DNA of 64,000 bases from Verrucomicrobiota bacterium (GTDB lineage: Bacteria; Verrucomicrobiota; Verrucomicrobiia; Chthoniobacterales; Terrimicrobiaceae), in contig JAFKMU010000035.1 of NCBI GenBank assembly GCA_017305195.1, forward strand, positions 248,001 to 312,000, read 5' to 3'. Below, one piece after another: positions 7,551 through 17,534 of the stretch (position 1 is its first letter; every line of letters begins with the position of its first letter). The notes under the pieces were generated by a model. The model did no database searches and was not told the origin of the DNA. It worked only from the letters and a program-made list of their open reading frames with translations. The translations under genes were made by a program, and so were the position numbers.

Positions 7551-10361
7551 ATGCAGCAAGTCAGCGATGCCGTCTCGTGGTCCATCTTCTGGTATGCCCC
7601 GGAAGGAGGAGGGCGCAACGAGTTTTGTGTCTTCGAGCGCGAGATTTGCCTGGACGAGGTTCCAGGGGCAGCCTGGATAGAGATCTTTGCCGACACCCGG
7701 TTTCGGTTGATCGTCAATGGTGAGATCATCGGCTACGGACCTCCACGCTTCCTGCCACGGCATCCGGTTTATGTGAGTCACGATCTCGGAGGTGCGCTGA
7801 GAAAAGGCCGGAATCTCCTGAGGATCGAGGTGAACTCCCGGGGAGCGCCCTCCTACCAGGCTGTCGTCAGCATGGGCGGCCTCGCCGTGCGCGGCAGCGT
7901 GGGGGCGCTTGCACTGGACCTGCCTTCCGGCTGGAGAGTGGCCGTATCCCGGGCATGGGATGGTGATGCGGAGCCTTACAGTTTTGCCCAGGGGCCGGTT
8001 GAACTGCGCGATTTGCGTGTTGCCGAGACGGACTGGAATGCTCCCGTCGAACGCAAGGAGCAAGGGCACTGGGGCGCCCCGTCGGCGGCACAGATTGCCG
8101 GCCCGAGTCTGGAGATGTTGTCTCCGAGCAGCCTGGTACGCTGTGCGACGCTGTCATCGCAGCACATCCGCCGCGGGTTTCGCGGGCCTGATCGTGCTGG
8201 CGGACGACAGCCTGTTTGTTTCCATATCTACTCACCCGCAGCCCGGTCGGTTCCGGCCTTCATGGGGTGGGGGCCGCTCGCTCTTAATGGCATCTGGCTG
8301 GAATCGTCAGCCTCCGGCCCGACGCCGAACCGTGAGATCACGGAGCTGCATCTCCAACCGGGATGGAATTTTTGCTTCGGGTTGCCGGAGTTGCTGGGAG
8401 CCTGCTGGACCTGGCAGATCGAGATTCCGGCAGATGGCGGATTGCGGCTTCTTGCGCTGCCGGATGCGGAGGCGCCGTTTCTTCTGGGTCGCCCTCTGCC
8501 CGATGCGACGATCCCGGAGGATCTTGGGAAATATCCCCCGAGGACTTTTGCGGAGGTGGGGAGTGATTTCTTTCCCTGGCGTCCGGCGGGAGCTGTCTCC
8601 CCCCTTTCACCGGCCAAGGAGCTTGCCTGGGATCAGCTTGAGTCCGACCTCGTGCCGCCCGGCAGCCCGCTCTCTGCGCCGATATGTGTGACGAAAGACC
8701 GGGACTTCACCGTTGTGCTGGACTTCGGGGAGGAGTTTCTCGGGCATGCCCGCGTGGAGGTGGAGGCTCCCGGCGGCACCGTGATGGATGTCGGCTATGA
8801 TGAGCGGCTGAGGGAGGACGGGACGCCTGCGTACTTTCTTTGTAACCCGCTGCTGAACTCAGCCGACCGGTTCATCTTGAAAGAGGGCGCTCAGACGGTG
8901 GAGACCTTTCACCCCCGGGGAGGGCGGTACTTGCAGCTTACCTTCCGCAATGTAGTCGGCGACGTCACGGTGCATCGTGTAGGAGTCCGCTCCGCTTGCG
9001 CGGAATATCCGGAGACCGGGCAGTTCCACTCCGGTGATGAGAATATCGATTGGGCATGGAGCGCCTCCGACCGGACATTGCGTACGAGTATGGCGGACGG
9101 CTGGATCGACCCCTGGAGAGAGCAGGGGCTGTACCTTGGCGATGCCCTGGTGCAGGGACATGCGACTCGCAAGATCACCTCCGACTGGCGACTGGACCCG
9201 TGGTGTCTGCGGCTATGGTCGCAGGCGCAATTTCGAAACGGGCAGTTGCCTGACGTGGCACCGTCCTCCCACGATCAGCCGCTTGTTGATTACACCCTCA
9301 TTTGGATCATCGCCTTGCGCAACTACTGGGCCGAGAGCGGAGACCTCGCTCTGGTGGAGGAACTCTGGCCGACCATCACGCGAATATTTGCCAGCCCGGC
9401 GTGGTCGGTATCTTCGCTTGGCCTGTGGGAGGTGCGTCCGGGACAGCGTATCTTTATCGACTGGGGGGCAACGTCGGAGGAGTGCTCTGGCATAAATGCC
9501 TGCCTGAATGCCTTCCGCTATCACGCGCTGGTTTGCGCTGCGGAAATGGCCGAGGCGACCGGGCGGCATGATTCTGCAGCTCAGTTCCGGACGGAGTCCG
9601 CCGACGTGAAACAGGCGTACCAGCGGACCTTCTGGAATGAACGCTCAGGCCGGTTTTACGCAAGCGTTCTCCATGGAGTGCCATATGAAGGGCCTGCCCT
9701 GCATGCCAATACCCTCGCTTTGGCCTTTGGCCTTGATATGGGTGATGACCGCACGGCGGATTATCTGGCCGAACATCTCCGGGTTGACACGAGTTTTCCG
9801 GCAGGGCGCATCGAGATGTATTTTCTCTACTATGCCCTCATCGCGCTTCAGCGCGCCGGTCGCATCGCCGCGGCGGAGCAGGCGATTCGCAGCTACTATG
9901 GATTCATGCGCAGGCGCGGGGCCTGGACCTTGTGGGAAAGACTCATGCAGGGGGCCAAGGGCCGGGACAGCATGTGCCATGGGTGGTCGAGCGGAGCGGT
10001 GCCCTTTCTCGCGGAGTACACGCTCGGCGTACGGCCCGCGCTCCCCGGGGATCCCCGGGTCATGATCATCGCCCCGGAGTGTGCGACGCTTGATGGAGTT
10101 TCCGGGCGGGTTGCTCATCCCTGCGGGCCGATCGCGGTGGACTGGGTGGTGCGCGAAGGGCGGCTGCTTGTCGACGTACACCACCCGGAGGAAATCCTGG
10201 TGGTGGTCCGGCCAAAGGGGCGGCTGTCAGAGTACCCGCTCTCGGTCTCCATGCGGACGCACGGCTCTCGCGCGGACGTCCCATTGGGTGATCCGGTGCA
10301 GTCGCGCAATGGTGTGTCGGAGGTTCAGGCTAGGAAGAGACTTCGCGACATGGTAGTGTGA
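7551..10361 (+). CDS. GH78-like alpha-L-rhamnosidase
   Basis: A 936-aa enzyme of the bacterial alpha-L-rhamnosidase (GH78) type, removing terminal rhamnose from glycans. The N-terminal 300 or so residues are beta-sandwich, with N-G-E-I-I-G-Y-G-P-P-R, a typical sandwich loop in this family. The (alpha/alpha)6 barrel starts near residue 490. The conserved acid-bearing loop reads D-P-W-R-E-Q-G-L-Y-L-G-D at 520-531, where canonical members have D-C-P-Q-R-D-E-x-x-G-W-x-G-D; the loop is therefore divergent but keeps the acidic E and D positions. The C-terminal H-G-W-S-S-G-A-V-P-F-L block and L-G-V-R-P support the call. No signal peptide is seen. It is preceded by its own operator-like site. Confidence 0.85.
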   Translation: MQQVSDAVSWSIFWYAPEGGGRNEFCVFEREICLDEVPGAAWIEIFADTRFRLIVNGEIIGYGPPRFLPRHPVYVSHDLGGALRKGRNLLRIEVNSRGAPSYQAVVSMGGLAVRGSVGALALDLPSGWRVAVSRAWDGDAEPYSFAQGPVELRDLRVAETDWNAPVERKEQGHWGAPSAAQIAGPSLEMLSPSSLVRCATLSSQHIRRGFRGPDRAGGRQPVCFHIYSPAARSVPAFMGWGPLALNGIWLESSASGPTPNREITELHLQPGWNFCFGLPELLGACWTWQIEIPADGGLRLLALPDAEAPFLLGRPLPDATIPEDLGKYPPRTFAEVGSDFFPWRPAGAVSPLSPAKELAWDQLESDLVPPGSPLSAPICVTKDRDFTVVLDFGEEFLGHARVEVEAPGGTVMDVGYDERLREDGTPAYFLCNPLLNSADRFILKEGAQTVETFHPRGGRYLQLTFRNVVGDVTVHRVGVRSACAEYPETGQFHSGDENIDWAWSASDRTLRTSMADGWIDPWREQGLYLGDALVQGHATRKITSDWRLDPWCLRLWSQAQFRNGQLPDVAPSSHDQPLVDYTLIWIIALRNYWAESGDLALVEELWPTITRIFASPAWSVSSLGLWEVRPGQRIFIDWGATSEECSGINACLNAFRYHALVCAAEMAEATGRHDSAAQFRTESADVKQAYQRTFWNERSGRFYASVLHGVPYEGPALHANTLALAFGLDMGDDRTADYLAEHLRVDTSFPAGRIEMYFLYYALIALQRAGRIAAAEQAIRSYYGFMRRRGAWTLWERLMQGAKGRDSMCHGWSSGAVPFLAEYTLGVRPALPGDPRVMIIAPECATLDGVSGRVAHPCGPIAVDWVVREGRLLVDVHHPEEILVVVRPKGRLSEYPLSVSMRTHGSRADVPLGDPVQSRNGVSEVQARKRLRDMVV

Positions 10362-10392
10362 GCGGCGTCCCTCCCCGCTGTCTACGTCGCTG

Positions 10393-11577
10393 ATGAACCC
10401 GAATCTCCACCCTGCTGGCCCCTATCGGGAAATCTACCTCGCTCTTCCTCCCCAGCGATTCGACAATCGCGAGATCGCGCGGGGCATCTATCGATTCGCC
10501 CTGCCGACGCATCACTGGATCTGCTTTTTTGTTAATACCGATCCCGAGGTCATCCGGTCTCTGCCGATCAATGAACGCACCGGGGGGATCATCGGTCGCT
10601 TCGGACGACCCGAGCTTGCCAAGGCTGCGGCCAATCTCGGGATTCCCGCGATCAATGTTCACGGGGGGCGGCCGATGGAGGGTCTGCCCATGGTGGGCCC
10701 GAGTCATGAAGAAACGGGACGCTTTGCTGCGAGGCAGTTTCTCGACTCCGGCTATCCTCACCTGGGATACTATGGACTCAAGGATGAGGATTTCTCGGAG
10801 TGGACGAAGAAAGGATTCGTCGACGAGCTGGCTAACGAGGGCCGCAAAGTGGAGGTTTGCGAGTTCACCTCGGTGCGAAAGGAGCGGATTTCGAAGCTCG
10901 GCGAGGCTGCTCCCATGGAATGGCTGCGCCGGGTGCCAAAGCCGATCGCGATCCACTGCCCGCAGGATTTTTTCGGCCATGAAATCGGCTTTCTCTGTTC
11001 TCAGCTAGGATTCCGTGTTCCTCAGGATGTGGCGATTCTTGGGACAAATAACGACGAGATCCTCTGCCTGGCGACCCAGCCGGCGCTTTCCAGCATCCGG
11101 CTCCCCTGGCAGGAGGTCGGCTTCCGCTCGGCGCAATTGCTGCATGAGATCATGGAGGGGGGAAAGCCTCCATCGGAGCCGGTTTTCCTGGACTCGCCCG
11201 ACCTGGTCACGCGGCAGTCCACCGAAGTCATCAGGTGCCGTGACGAGGTGGTGGAAAAAGCGATCCAGGAAATCCGGTCCCGGATCAAGGAAGCACTGGA
11301 TATCGACTCACTGGCGGCGTTTTGCGGGGTTTCCCGCCGGGGTTTGGAAAAACGATTCCGGGCGGTCCTTGACCGATCTCCCTTGCAGGAGCTGAACCGG
11401 GTGAAAATCGAGGCGATCAAGCAAATGCTGCGGCGGGATCGCCGGTCGATCGAGCAGATTGCCGATGAACTCGGCTTTTCCAGCGCAGTGTACCTGAGCC
11501 AGTTCTTTCACCGGGAGACGGGCATGACCCCGGGCACGTACCGCAAGCGTTTCGCCGCCTCCGGGCATCAACGCTGA
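10393..11577 (+). CDS. XylR-like AraC-family regulator
   Basis: A 394-aa regulator with the same layout as the gene at 4474. It has a LacI-like ligand fold (I-N-V-H-G-G-R around residue 90, V-P-Q-D-V-A-I-L-G-T-N-N-D-E) followed by an AraC double HTH. The HTH block reads I-D-S-L-A-A-F-C-G-V-S-R-R-G-L-E-K-R-F-R and ends in F-F-H-R-E-T-G-M-T-P-G-T-Y-R-K-R-F. It lies 31 bases after the rhamnosidase on the same strand, so it may be cotranscribed with it and sense its product. The 85-base gap to the next gene carries no clear operator that I can see. Confidence 0.9.
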   Translation: MNPNLHPAGPYREIYLALPPQRFDNREIARGIYRFALPTHHWICFFVNTDPEVIRSLPINERTGGIIGRFGRPELAKAAANLGIPAINVHGGRPMEGLPMVGPSHEETGRFAARQFLDSGYPHLGYYGLKDEDFSEWTKKGFVDELANEGRKVEVCEFTSVRKERISKLGEAAPMEWLRRVPKPIAIHCPQDFFGHEIGFLCSQLGFRVPQDVAILGTNNDEILCLATQPALSSIRLPWQEVGFRSAQLLHEIMEGGKPPSEPVFLDSPDLVTRQSTEVIRCRDEVVEKAIQEIRSRIKEALDIDSLAAFCGVSRRGLEKRFRAVLDRSPLQELNRVKIEAIKQMLRRDRRSIEQIADELGFSSAVYLSQFFHRETGMTPGTYRKRFAASGHQR

Positions 11578-11662
11578 GCGCGGCGGACGCGGGCGAGAAA
11601 TCCGAAGTCTTTTTCGCAGATTCGCATTATCGGATTCATCCCGCGCGATTAACTTTTCTCCA

Positions 11663-13204
11663 ATGAAAATCCTCCCGCTGCTCGGGGCCATGGCGATGGC
11701 CCTGCTCTCGTGCCATGCTGAAGGCAAGTTTCCCGTCGGCATCAACCTTGGGCAAAACTCCGACTACACGCCGATGTTTCCTTTTGCCGATGCGATGAAG
11801 AATGCGCGGGGATGGGCCAGGGTCGACAAACGCTATGAAGCGGGCGGCGTGTCGTTGAACCCGCAGGGATGGCCTCTTGAGGATGCGGCGATCGTGATCA
11901 ATGCCGCCGTGCCCGACCTCGCCGGTGTCTATCAATTGAAGTTTCGCGGCCCCGCCAGCGTCTCTGCTCCGGACGGCGGAAAGGTCGAGGATTACCAATA
12001 TGACTCCGGCACGCGGATCTCGACCGCCCGGGTGATCGTGCCCGAGCGGCAGACGCTTCTCAGTCTCGCTTTTCAACAAACCGAGGGAGGCGTGACCGAT
12101 GTCGAGCTGCTCCGTGATCTGCCGGCTGACGGACCGTTTACCAAGGTGTTTCTTGAGAGCCTGAAACCGTTCGGCACCCTGCGGTTCATGGATTGGATGC
12201 GGACCAATGGGTCGAAGCAGGTATCCTGGGCTGATCGTACGACCATGGGTTCGGCGGTATGGACTCGTCCCAACGGGGTGCCGATCGAGATTTGCGTCGA
12301 TCTTTGCAACAAGCTGCATGCGGATGCGTGGTTTTGCATCCCGCACCTCGCCGATGAGGGCTACATCCGGGAGTTTGCCCGACTCGTGAAAGCGCGACTC
12401 GATCCCGGGCTGAAAGTCTACGTGGAATACTCCAACGAACTTTGGAACTTTCAATTCCCCCAGACGAACTACTTCAAGGCCAAGGCGACCGAGGCATTTG
12501 ATGCCAAGGTGAGGGCGGGGGAGATGGAGGAGTCCCGGCGCAATCAGGAGCTTTACGCGATGCTTTGGGACATGGAGGCCCTGAGCGCGGCCAAGGCGCT
12601 GAAGATCTTCCGGGACGAGTTCGCCGACAACGCCCGGCTCATCCCTGTGATTGGCTCGCAGTCGGCCAACCCATATGTCACCAAGAGCTATCTGCGAAGC
12701 GGGGTGCTCGACGGAGTGATTTCAGCCGTGGCCATCGCTCCTTACTTTGGTCATTTTCTCGGCTCGAAGAAGGACGCGGATCGTACGCTGGCCGAGGGGA
12801 TTGAAGGAGTCTTCGCCCGCTTGGGAGAGGATATTGATTCGTCAAACAAGAAGGCGATCGAGAGCAATGCGGCCATCGCCGCGGAGAAAAATCTTCGCCT
12901 CGTCGCCTATGAAGGAGGCCAGCATCTGACGCCTTCGAGCGGCGACAAGGAACGGGATAAGCAGCTCAACGAACTGTTCATCGCAGCAAACCGGGACCCG
13001 CGCATGGGAGAGATCTATAAGCGATCTGCCGCCAACTGGGCCGCCGCAGGAGGCGGGGAGTTTGTCTATTACAGTCACGTCAGCGCCTATGGGATGTCCG
13101 GTTACTGGGGGCTGATCGAGAATATGCAACAAACCAGCACTCCGAAGCTGGATGCCGTGAAGACTATAGCTAGCGGGAATTTCGAAACCTCTGATAAAAA
13201 ATGA
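11663..13204 (+). CDS. Secreted clan GH-A-like glycoside hydrolase, family unassigned
   Basis: A 513-aa exported protein (signal peptide M-K-I-L-P-L-L-G-A-M-A-M-A-L-L-S-C-H-A). A TIM-barrel enzyme is suggested by two glutamates in clan GH-A-like contexts: E259 in E-Y-S-N-E-L-W-N-F (acid/base position) and E417 in V-A-Y-E-G-G-Q-H (nucleophile position). The region before residue 170 is beta-rich and may be a binding module. The S-C in the leader could also allow lipoprotein processing, but no proper lipobox is present. The stop overlaps the next ATG (ATGA at 13201), so the FGE-fold protein downstream is probably cotranslated. The substrate is not inferable. Confidence 0.75.
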   Translation: MKILPLLGAMAMALLSCHAEGKFPVGINLGQNSDYTPMFPFADAMKNARGWARVDKRYEAGGVSLNPQGWPLEDAAIVINAAVPDLAGVYQLKFRGPASVSAPDGGKVEDYQYDSGTRISTARVIVPERQTLLSLAFQQTEGGVTDVELLRDLPADGPFTKVFLESLKPFGTLRFMDWMRTNGSKQVSWADRTTMGSAVWTRPNGVPIEICVDLCNKLHADAWFCIPHLADEGYIREFARLVKARLDPGLKVYVEYSNELWNFQFPQTNYFKAKATEAFDAKVRAGEMEESRRNQELYAMLWDMEALSAAKALKIFRDEFADNARLIPVIGSQSANPYVTKSYLRSGVLDGVISAVAIAPYFGHFLGSKKDADRTLAEGIEGVFARLGEDIDSSNKKAIESNAAIAAEKNLRLVAYEGGQHLTPSSGDKERDKQLNELFIAANRDPRMGEIYKRSAANWAAAGGGEFVYYSHVSAYGMSGYWGLIENMQQTSTPKLDAVKTIASGNFETSDKK

Positions 13205-15861
13205 AGATCCGTTTCCTCCTGCTTCTTTGTGTTCTTGTTGCTCTTGGCGCAGTTCGCGCCGGCAGCCCTTTGATCGTTGACTGGGGGCACGATTGGGGTG
13301 CCGGCTGGTATCGGGAGACAACGGCTCAGGCCGGGCAGCCCGCCCAGCGAATCGCCGAGATCGATATCAATAACAACGGCAGAACCGATGATGACTACAC
13401 TGGCGGTTGGCCATTCTCGATGGACAAGCCCTTGAGTCCCACCACGCTGGTTTATGACTACAGCCTGCCCTCGGCGACGTTCTACGGCGGAGCGGTGGTG
13501 CAGGTGACCGATGTCCCGAATGGCGAGGACGGAAAGCCTCTGCGTCCCCGGGGAGCCACGGAGGGGCATATCAATCAGAATCATGAACTCCGGGATGACT
13601 GGAACCTCATGGCCATGCCCTCATCCAAGCGCGAACCTGAGAAGGAGCGATTTGCGGGAGCTCTGCTGGTGCTCTGGAAAAAGGACGACTTCCTGAATGG
13701 CGGGGCGGCGCATCGGGTTTCTTTCGAGCCGGGCGACATGATCGGGGTGTTCATCTCGCGATATTGGGGCGGCATCGACTGGGGGCGCTGGGTCGTAAAA
13801 AGCGCCGGGAAGTTCTATGTCTCGCGCGCCACTTTTGGCGATCAGACAAAGGCGTTTGACCTGACCGGAGGGGAGGGAACGCCCAATGGCGCCATCAATC
13901 CGGTGGTCCGCAAGACTCACTATCTCGACCCGACCCAGACGGAATGGGCGCCCTATGATCCCAGGCCTGGCTACGAGATATTCTTTAATGCAGATGATGC
14001 GAAATTTTCGAAAGTGGCGCTGGATAATGTCGAGGCTGTCGGGTTCCTCGCACAGCGCAATCTCTCGACCGGTCATCCGGTGGCGGATGGATTGTGGAAA
14101 CTGCCCAACGGACTCGGCGAAGCCATCGCATTGAAGTTCAACGCCGTCCAGGCCCGGGCGACCGTTCATGACCTGGGAGCAGCGTCGTCATTGGTCGACA
14201 TGGCGCCCTTGGGAGCCAGCGCATCGTCTCCCATGCTATGGGTGGCAAAGACCGAGACCTCCTACGCCCAGTGGCTCAAGGTCTGGCGATGGGCCGTGAC
14301 CAACCAGCGGGCGAGCAATTTCCCCGCCGAGCACAAGGACAAGGAGATACCGGGATACAGTTTTATCAAGGATGGGGCGATGGGCAGCATGGAGCTGGCC
14401 GCGGATCGAGCCTGCACCCCGGATGAACCGGTGACCGGCATCACCTGGCACGATGCGGTGCTCTGGTGCAATGCCCTCTCCGAGTCGGAGGGGCTCGTTC
14501 CCGCCTATTACGCAGATGCGGCGTTCACCCAGCCGCTTCGCTCCGGCATGGATCGCGCGCATCTGGAAAAGAGCGGAGAGCGACCGGCGGTGTACTGGAG
14601 GAAAGATGCCGCCGGATACCGCCTGCCGACCATATCCGAATGGACGTGGGCGGCCCAGGCGGGAGGCAATACTGCCGCGCCGCAGGGAGGAGGCCCTGCG
14701 AACGGCACTTCTCCGGTCGCCTCGCAGCCTTTGAACGCATGGGGGCTCGCCGGGATGTCCTCCAATGTCGCGGAATATGTCTGGGATGCGCGCGGAGATT
14801 CCTTCGACCCGGCAACGGAAAAGGTTCACGCCGTTCTCGGGGCAAGCTTCGCAAAAGCGGAGAAATCCTTGATGCCATTTGGCTCGGAACCTGCCCGGGG
14901 CGCTTATGACATCGGGTTCCGCGTGGTCCGGAATGGCAGCGGTGTTGTTCCCGCGACCATGGTTGGCGGACCCCCTCGGCAGGTCGCCGATGGAGTCGTG
15001 CTGCCCGCGGAATCTCCGATGTCCGTCCAGGATTTGCAGGTCATGGCGCGCAAGACGCTGCACCTGGTCGACGTCTCCGGTTCCTTGCCGGATAACAACA
15101 ATCCCAACAAGGATTATCGGGGCGGGGAGGCCTATCCAGCCGCACTTTCAGGGACCGAGATTCCCTACAGGCTGTGGATTCTCGTGCGCAACTGGGCGGA
15201 GCAGGAAAAGGGATATCGGTTCAACTTTTCCGGCGACATGGGGAGCATGACATTCCCGCTGTCGCCCAACCCGGCCTACACTCCCGATGAGCCGGTGACC
15301 AACATCGGATGGCAGGACGCGGCGGTGTGGAGCAATGCGCTCTCCGAGTTGCTGGGGCTCGCCCCCGTCTATGTCGATGAAGCGACGGGACAGCCGGTCC
15401 GGCAGGCCTCGCCCTTTCGCGTGGCCATGTATCCAGAGTATCACTATCCCAATACCGGGAACTACGCGGGCAGGCCGGTGGATACCGCGGCTGTGATGAA
15501 ATGGAAAACGGTCGCGACCAACACCGGCTTCCGGCTTCCCACGATCGCAGAGCTCGAGGCGGCCGAGCAGCCGCAGAAGTCCGAGGAGGCGGGCTGGTTT
15601 TCAACGAACTCCGGGATGAAAACTCATCCGGTCGGCACCCGACAGCCCGGCAGTACCGGCCTGTATGACATGCAGGGCAATGTCTCCGAGTGGACCTATG
15701 GAGGGGATAGCCTGTTTGGACAGGTGCGCTTCGGGAACAACTTTGCCTACCCGCCGGGAGTCAGCCCACACAGGATGAACTCCAAGGAACATCCCGGAGT
15801 GGGGCGGTCCTGGGTGGGATTCCGTGTGATCCGCCGGGGCCCCGCCGCCTCGGAGTCGTAG
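13201..15861 (+). CDS. Secreted protein with VDWG-type module and two SUMF1/FGE-like domains
   Basis: The 886-aa paralogue of the protein at 336 has a signal peptide (M-K-I-R-F-L-L-L-L-C, cut near V-R-A-G). The VDWG module spans about 22-330 (L-I-V-D-W-G, F-Y-G-G-A-V-V, K-K-D-D-F-L-N-G-G, I-S-R-Y-W-G-G). FGE-like folds lie at about 330-580 and 650-880. G-Y-R-L-P-T-I-S-E-W is near 472, G-M-S-S-N-V-A-E-Y replaces G-N-V-W-E in the first fold, and M-Q-G-N-V-S-E-W is in the second. Neither fold has the copper-binding Cys pair of genuine FGE, so sulfatase activation is unlikely. ATG overlaps the stop of the upstream hydrolase, which ties the two functionally. Confidence 0.85.
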   Translation: MKIRFLLLLCVLVALGAVRAGSPLIVDWGHDWGAGWYRETTAQAGQPAQRIAEIDINNNGRTDDDYTGGWPFSMDKPLSPTTLVYDYSLPSATFYGGAVVQVTDVPNGEDGKPLRPRGATEGHINQNHELRDDWNLMAMPSSKREPEKERFAGALLVLWKKDDFLNGGAAHRVSFEPGDMIGVFISRYWGGIDWGRWVVKSAGKFYVSRATFGDQTKAFDLTGGEGTPNGAINPVVRKTHYLDPTQTEWAPYDPRPGYEIFFNADDAKFSKVALDNVEAVGFLAQRNLSTGHPVADGLWKLPNGLGEAIALKFNAVQARATVHDLGAASSLVDMAPLGASASSPMLWVAKTETSYAQWLKVWRWAVTNQRASNFPAEHKDKEIPGYSFIKDGAMGSMELAADRACTPDEPVTGITWHDAVLWCNALSESEGLVPAYYADAAFTQPLRSGMDRAHLEKSGERPAVYWRKDAAGYRLPTISEWTWAAQAGGNTAAPQGGGPANGTSPVASQPLNAWGLAGMSSNVAEYVWDARGDSFDPATEKVHAVLGASFAKAEKSLMPFGSEPARGAYDIGFRVVRNGSGVVPATMVGGPPRQVADGVVLPAESPMSVQDLQVMARKTLHLVDVSGSLPDNNNPNKDYRGGEAYPAALSGTEIPYRLWILVRNWAEQEKGYRFNFSGDMGSMTFPLSPNPAYTPDEPVTNIGWQDAAVWSNALSELLGLAPVYVDEATGQPVRQASPFRVAMYPEYHYPNTGNYAGRPVDTAAVMKWKTVATNTGFRLPTIAELEAAEQPQKSEEAGWFSTNSGMKTHPVGTRQPGSTGLYDMQGNVSEWTYGGDSLFGQVRFGNNFAYPPGVSPHRMNSKEHPGVGRSWVGFRVIRRGPAASES

Positions 15862-15874
15862 CGAAAAAGACAGG

Positions 15875-17521
15875 CTAAACCTTATCGGGTTCGGTCACCG
15901 GGAGGATTCCGTAGGTGACCGGCCCGACAACGCAGCGGGTGCCCCCTGCATTCTCGGTGTATAACCTGATCTCATCCCCCGCGAGGGGAGGACGGATTGA
16001 GGATAGCCGGTCTGGAAGCATGACTTCCTGGTTCGCACCGGACGGGTTCAGCACGATGAGCAGCTTTTGCCCGTCTCCCTCCCGCAGGAAGGCAAACGGA
16101 TAGCGGCCTGGCTCGCAGAAGAGAACGCGGAATCCTGCGGTGGCGCGCAGGGCGGGCTCGGTGCGGCGCAGGGCGATCAGGTGGCGCACCCGATGCCAGA
16201 GGCTGCCAGGGTCGGCTTGCTGGCTCTCGACACTGGGTGAACCGGAGCGGGTATCCATTGGAGCCCAGAGCTTCCCAACCTCCGCCATGGAGAAGCCCCG
16301 GTTGAGGTCGTTCTCCGTCCACGCCATCGGCACGCGAGCGCCAGCCCGGGGAGGATAGGAACCCTCACGGACCGGAGCGTCATCGACCTGCTTGAGGCCG
16401 ATCTCGTCGCCATAAAAGATAAACGGCACCCCGGGCATCGTGAGGAGAAAGGCAAAGACGACGGCGAGGTCGTCATCATCCCGCAGCAGGCTGATGCGGG
16501 AAAGATCGTGATTCCCAACCGGAATGCTAATGCACCCGTGGGTTTTCGTGGCCTCGTAGTGGTCCAGGTAATCGTCGAGAAATCCGCGGAGGTCTCCCTT
16601 TCCCTCCCGGTCGAACCACGATGCGCCTCCCTGGCGGCGAGGCCCGCCCGGGGTGCGCCCGAGCTCCTTGCGAAAGAGGTTTTCGTAGGTGGGTATCCAG
16701 TGAAGGAAATCCGCGTGGAGCCCACGCCCGTCGAGCGCTCTCCGAGGATCGGACCACTCGGCGACGGTGAAGTAGTCGGGATTGATCGCCTCGCAGGCGG
16801 TGCGAGCCTCCGCCCAGAAACGGCGCGCCTCCCGGCCATCTGGATCCCTGCGAGTGATCGACCCGGCCATGTCGACGCGGAATCCGTCGGCTCCAGCCTT
16901 CATCCAGAAAACCATGGTATCCCTCATTTCATCCCAGAGCTTGCGCACATCGGGATGCGTGGTTGGCAGTTGCCACGGTTCGGCGGGATCGGGCTCGGCA
17001 AAGCCAAAGTTCAGCGCGGGCTGGGACCAGAAAAAGTTGATGAGGTAGTTGCCATTGCGATCCGAGAAGCCATGGACGGTGCGCCCTCGCCATTCCGGTC
17101 CCCCGTCATTCCATGCACTGTCGGTCCAGATGTACCAGTTGGACCGGGCGTTGCTTCTCGCCTGAGCCGATTCCTGAAACCAGGGGTGGTCGATCGAGGT
17201 GTGACCAGGCACGAAATCCATGAGGACGCGCATGCCTCGGCGATGCGCTTCGTCGAAGAGACGCTGCACGTCCGCAAATGTCCCGTAACGAGGATCGACC
17301 TTGCGAAAATCGGCCACGTCGTAACCGGCATCACGCATGGGGGACAGATAGACCGGGTTGAGCCAGATCGCGTTGGCGCCCAGCGACGCGATATAGTCCA
17401 GGCGGGAAATGATTCCCGGGATATCGCCGATCCCGTCGCCATCGGAGTCTTGAAACGTCTGGGGATAGATTTCGTAGAATACGGCGGATGCCGCCCAAGG
17501 CGGCACGGGAGCGGTGTTCAT
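15875..17521 (-). CDS. GH13 alpha-amylase-family enzyme
   Basis: A 548-aa member of GH13, acting on alpha-glucosides; sequence alone does not tell alpha-glucosidase from trehalose-type transferases. The barrel starts with F-Y-E-I-Y-P-Q-T-F-Q-D-S-D-G-D-G-I-G-D. Catalytic residues are in place: G-F-R-V-D217-M-A (nucleophile), V-A-E255-W (acid/base) and G-N-H-D339 (transition-state Asp). A beta-sandwich C domain follows the barrel. There is no signal peptide, so it is cytoplasmic. I take ATG 17521; four codons upstream a TTG in the same frame is possible. A perfect 17-base palindrome sits 14 bases before this start. Confidence 0.92.
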   Translation of the reverse strand: MNTAPVPPWAASAVFYEIYPQTFQDSDGDGIGDIPGIISRLDYIASLGANAIWLNPVYLSPMRDAGYDVADFRKVDPRYGTFADVQRLFDEAHRRGMRVLMDFVPGHTSIDHPWFQESAQARSNARSNWYIWTDSAWNDGGPEWRGRTVHGFSDRNGNYLINFFWSQPALNFGFAEPDPAEPWQLPTTHPDVRKLWDEMRDTMVFWMKAGADGFRVDMAGSITRRDPDGREARRFWAEARTACEAINPDYFTVAEWSDPRRALDGRGLHADFLHWIPTYENLFRKELGRTPGGPRRQGGASWFDREGKGDLRGFLDDYLDHYEATKTHGCISIPVGNHDLSRISLLRDDDDLAVVFAFLLTMPGVPFIFYGDEIGLKQVDDAPVREGSYPPRAGARVPMAWTENDLNRGFSMAEVGKLWAPMDTRSGSPSVESQQADPGSLWHRVRHLIALRRTEPALRATAGFRVLFCEPGRYPFAFLREGDGQKLLIVLNPSGANQEVMLPDRLSSIRPPLAGDEIRLYTENAGGTRCVVGPVTYGILPVTEPDKV

Positions 17522-17534
17522 AAAACAAGGCAAT

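Noticed and set aside
12564-12576. TTGGGACATGG inside the hydrolase gene
   Set aside because: It encodes L-W-D-M within the reading frame and lacks the CCC arm; a similar coding match occurs near 60501.
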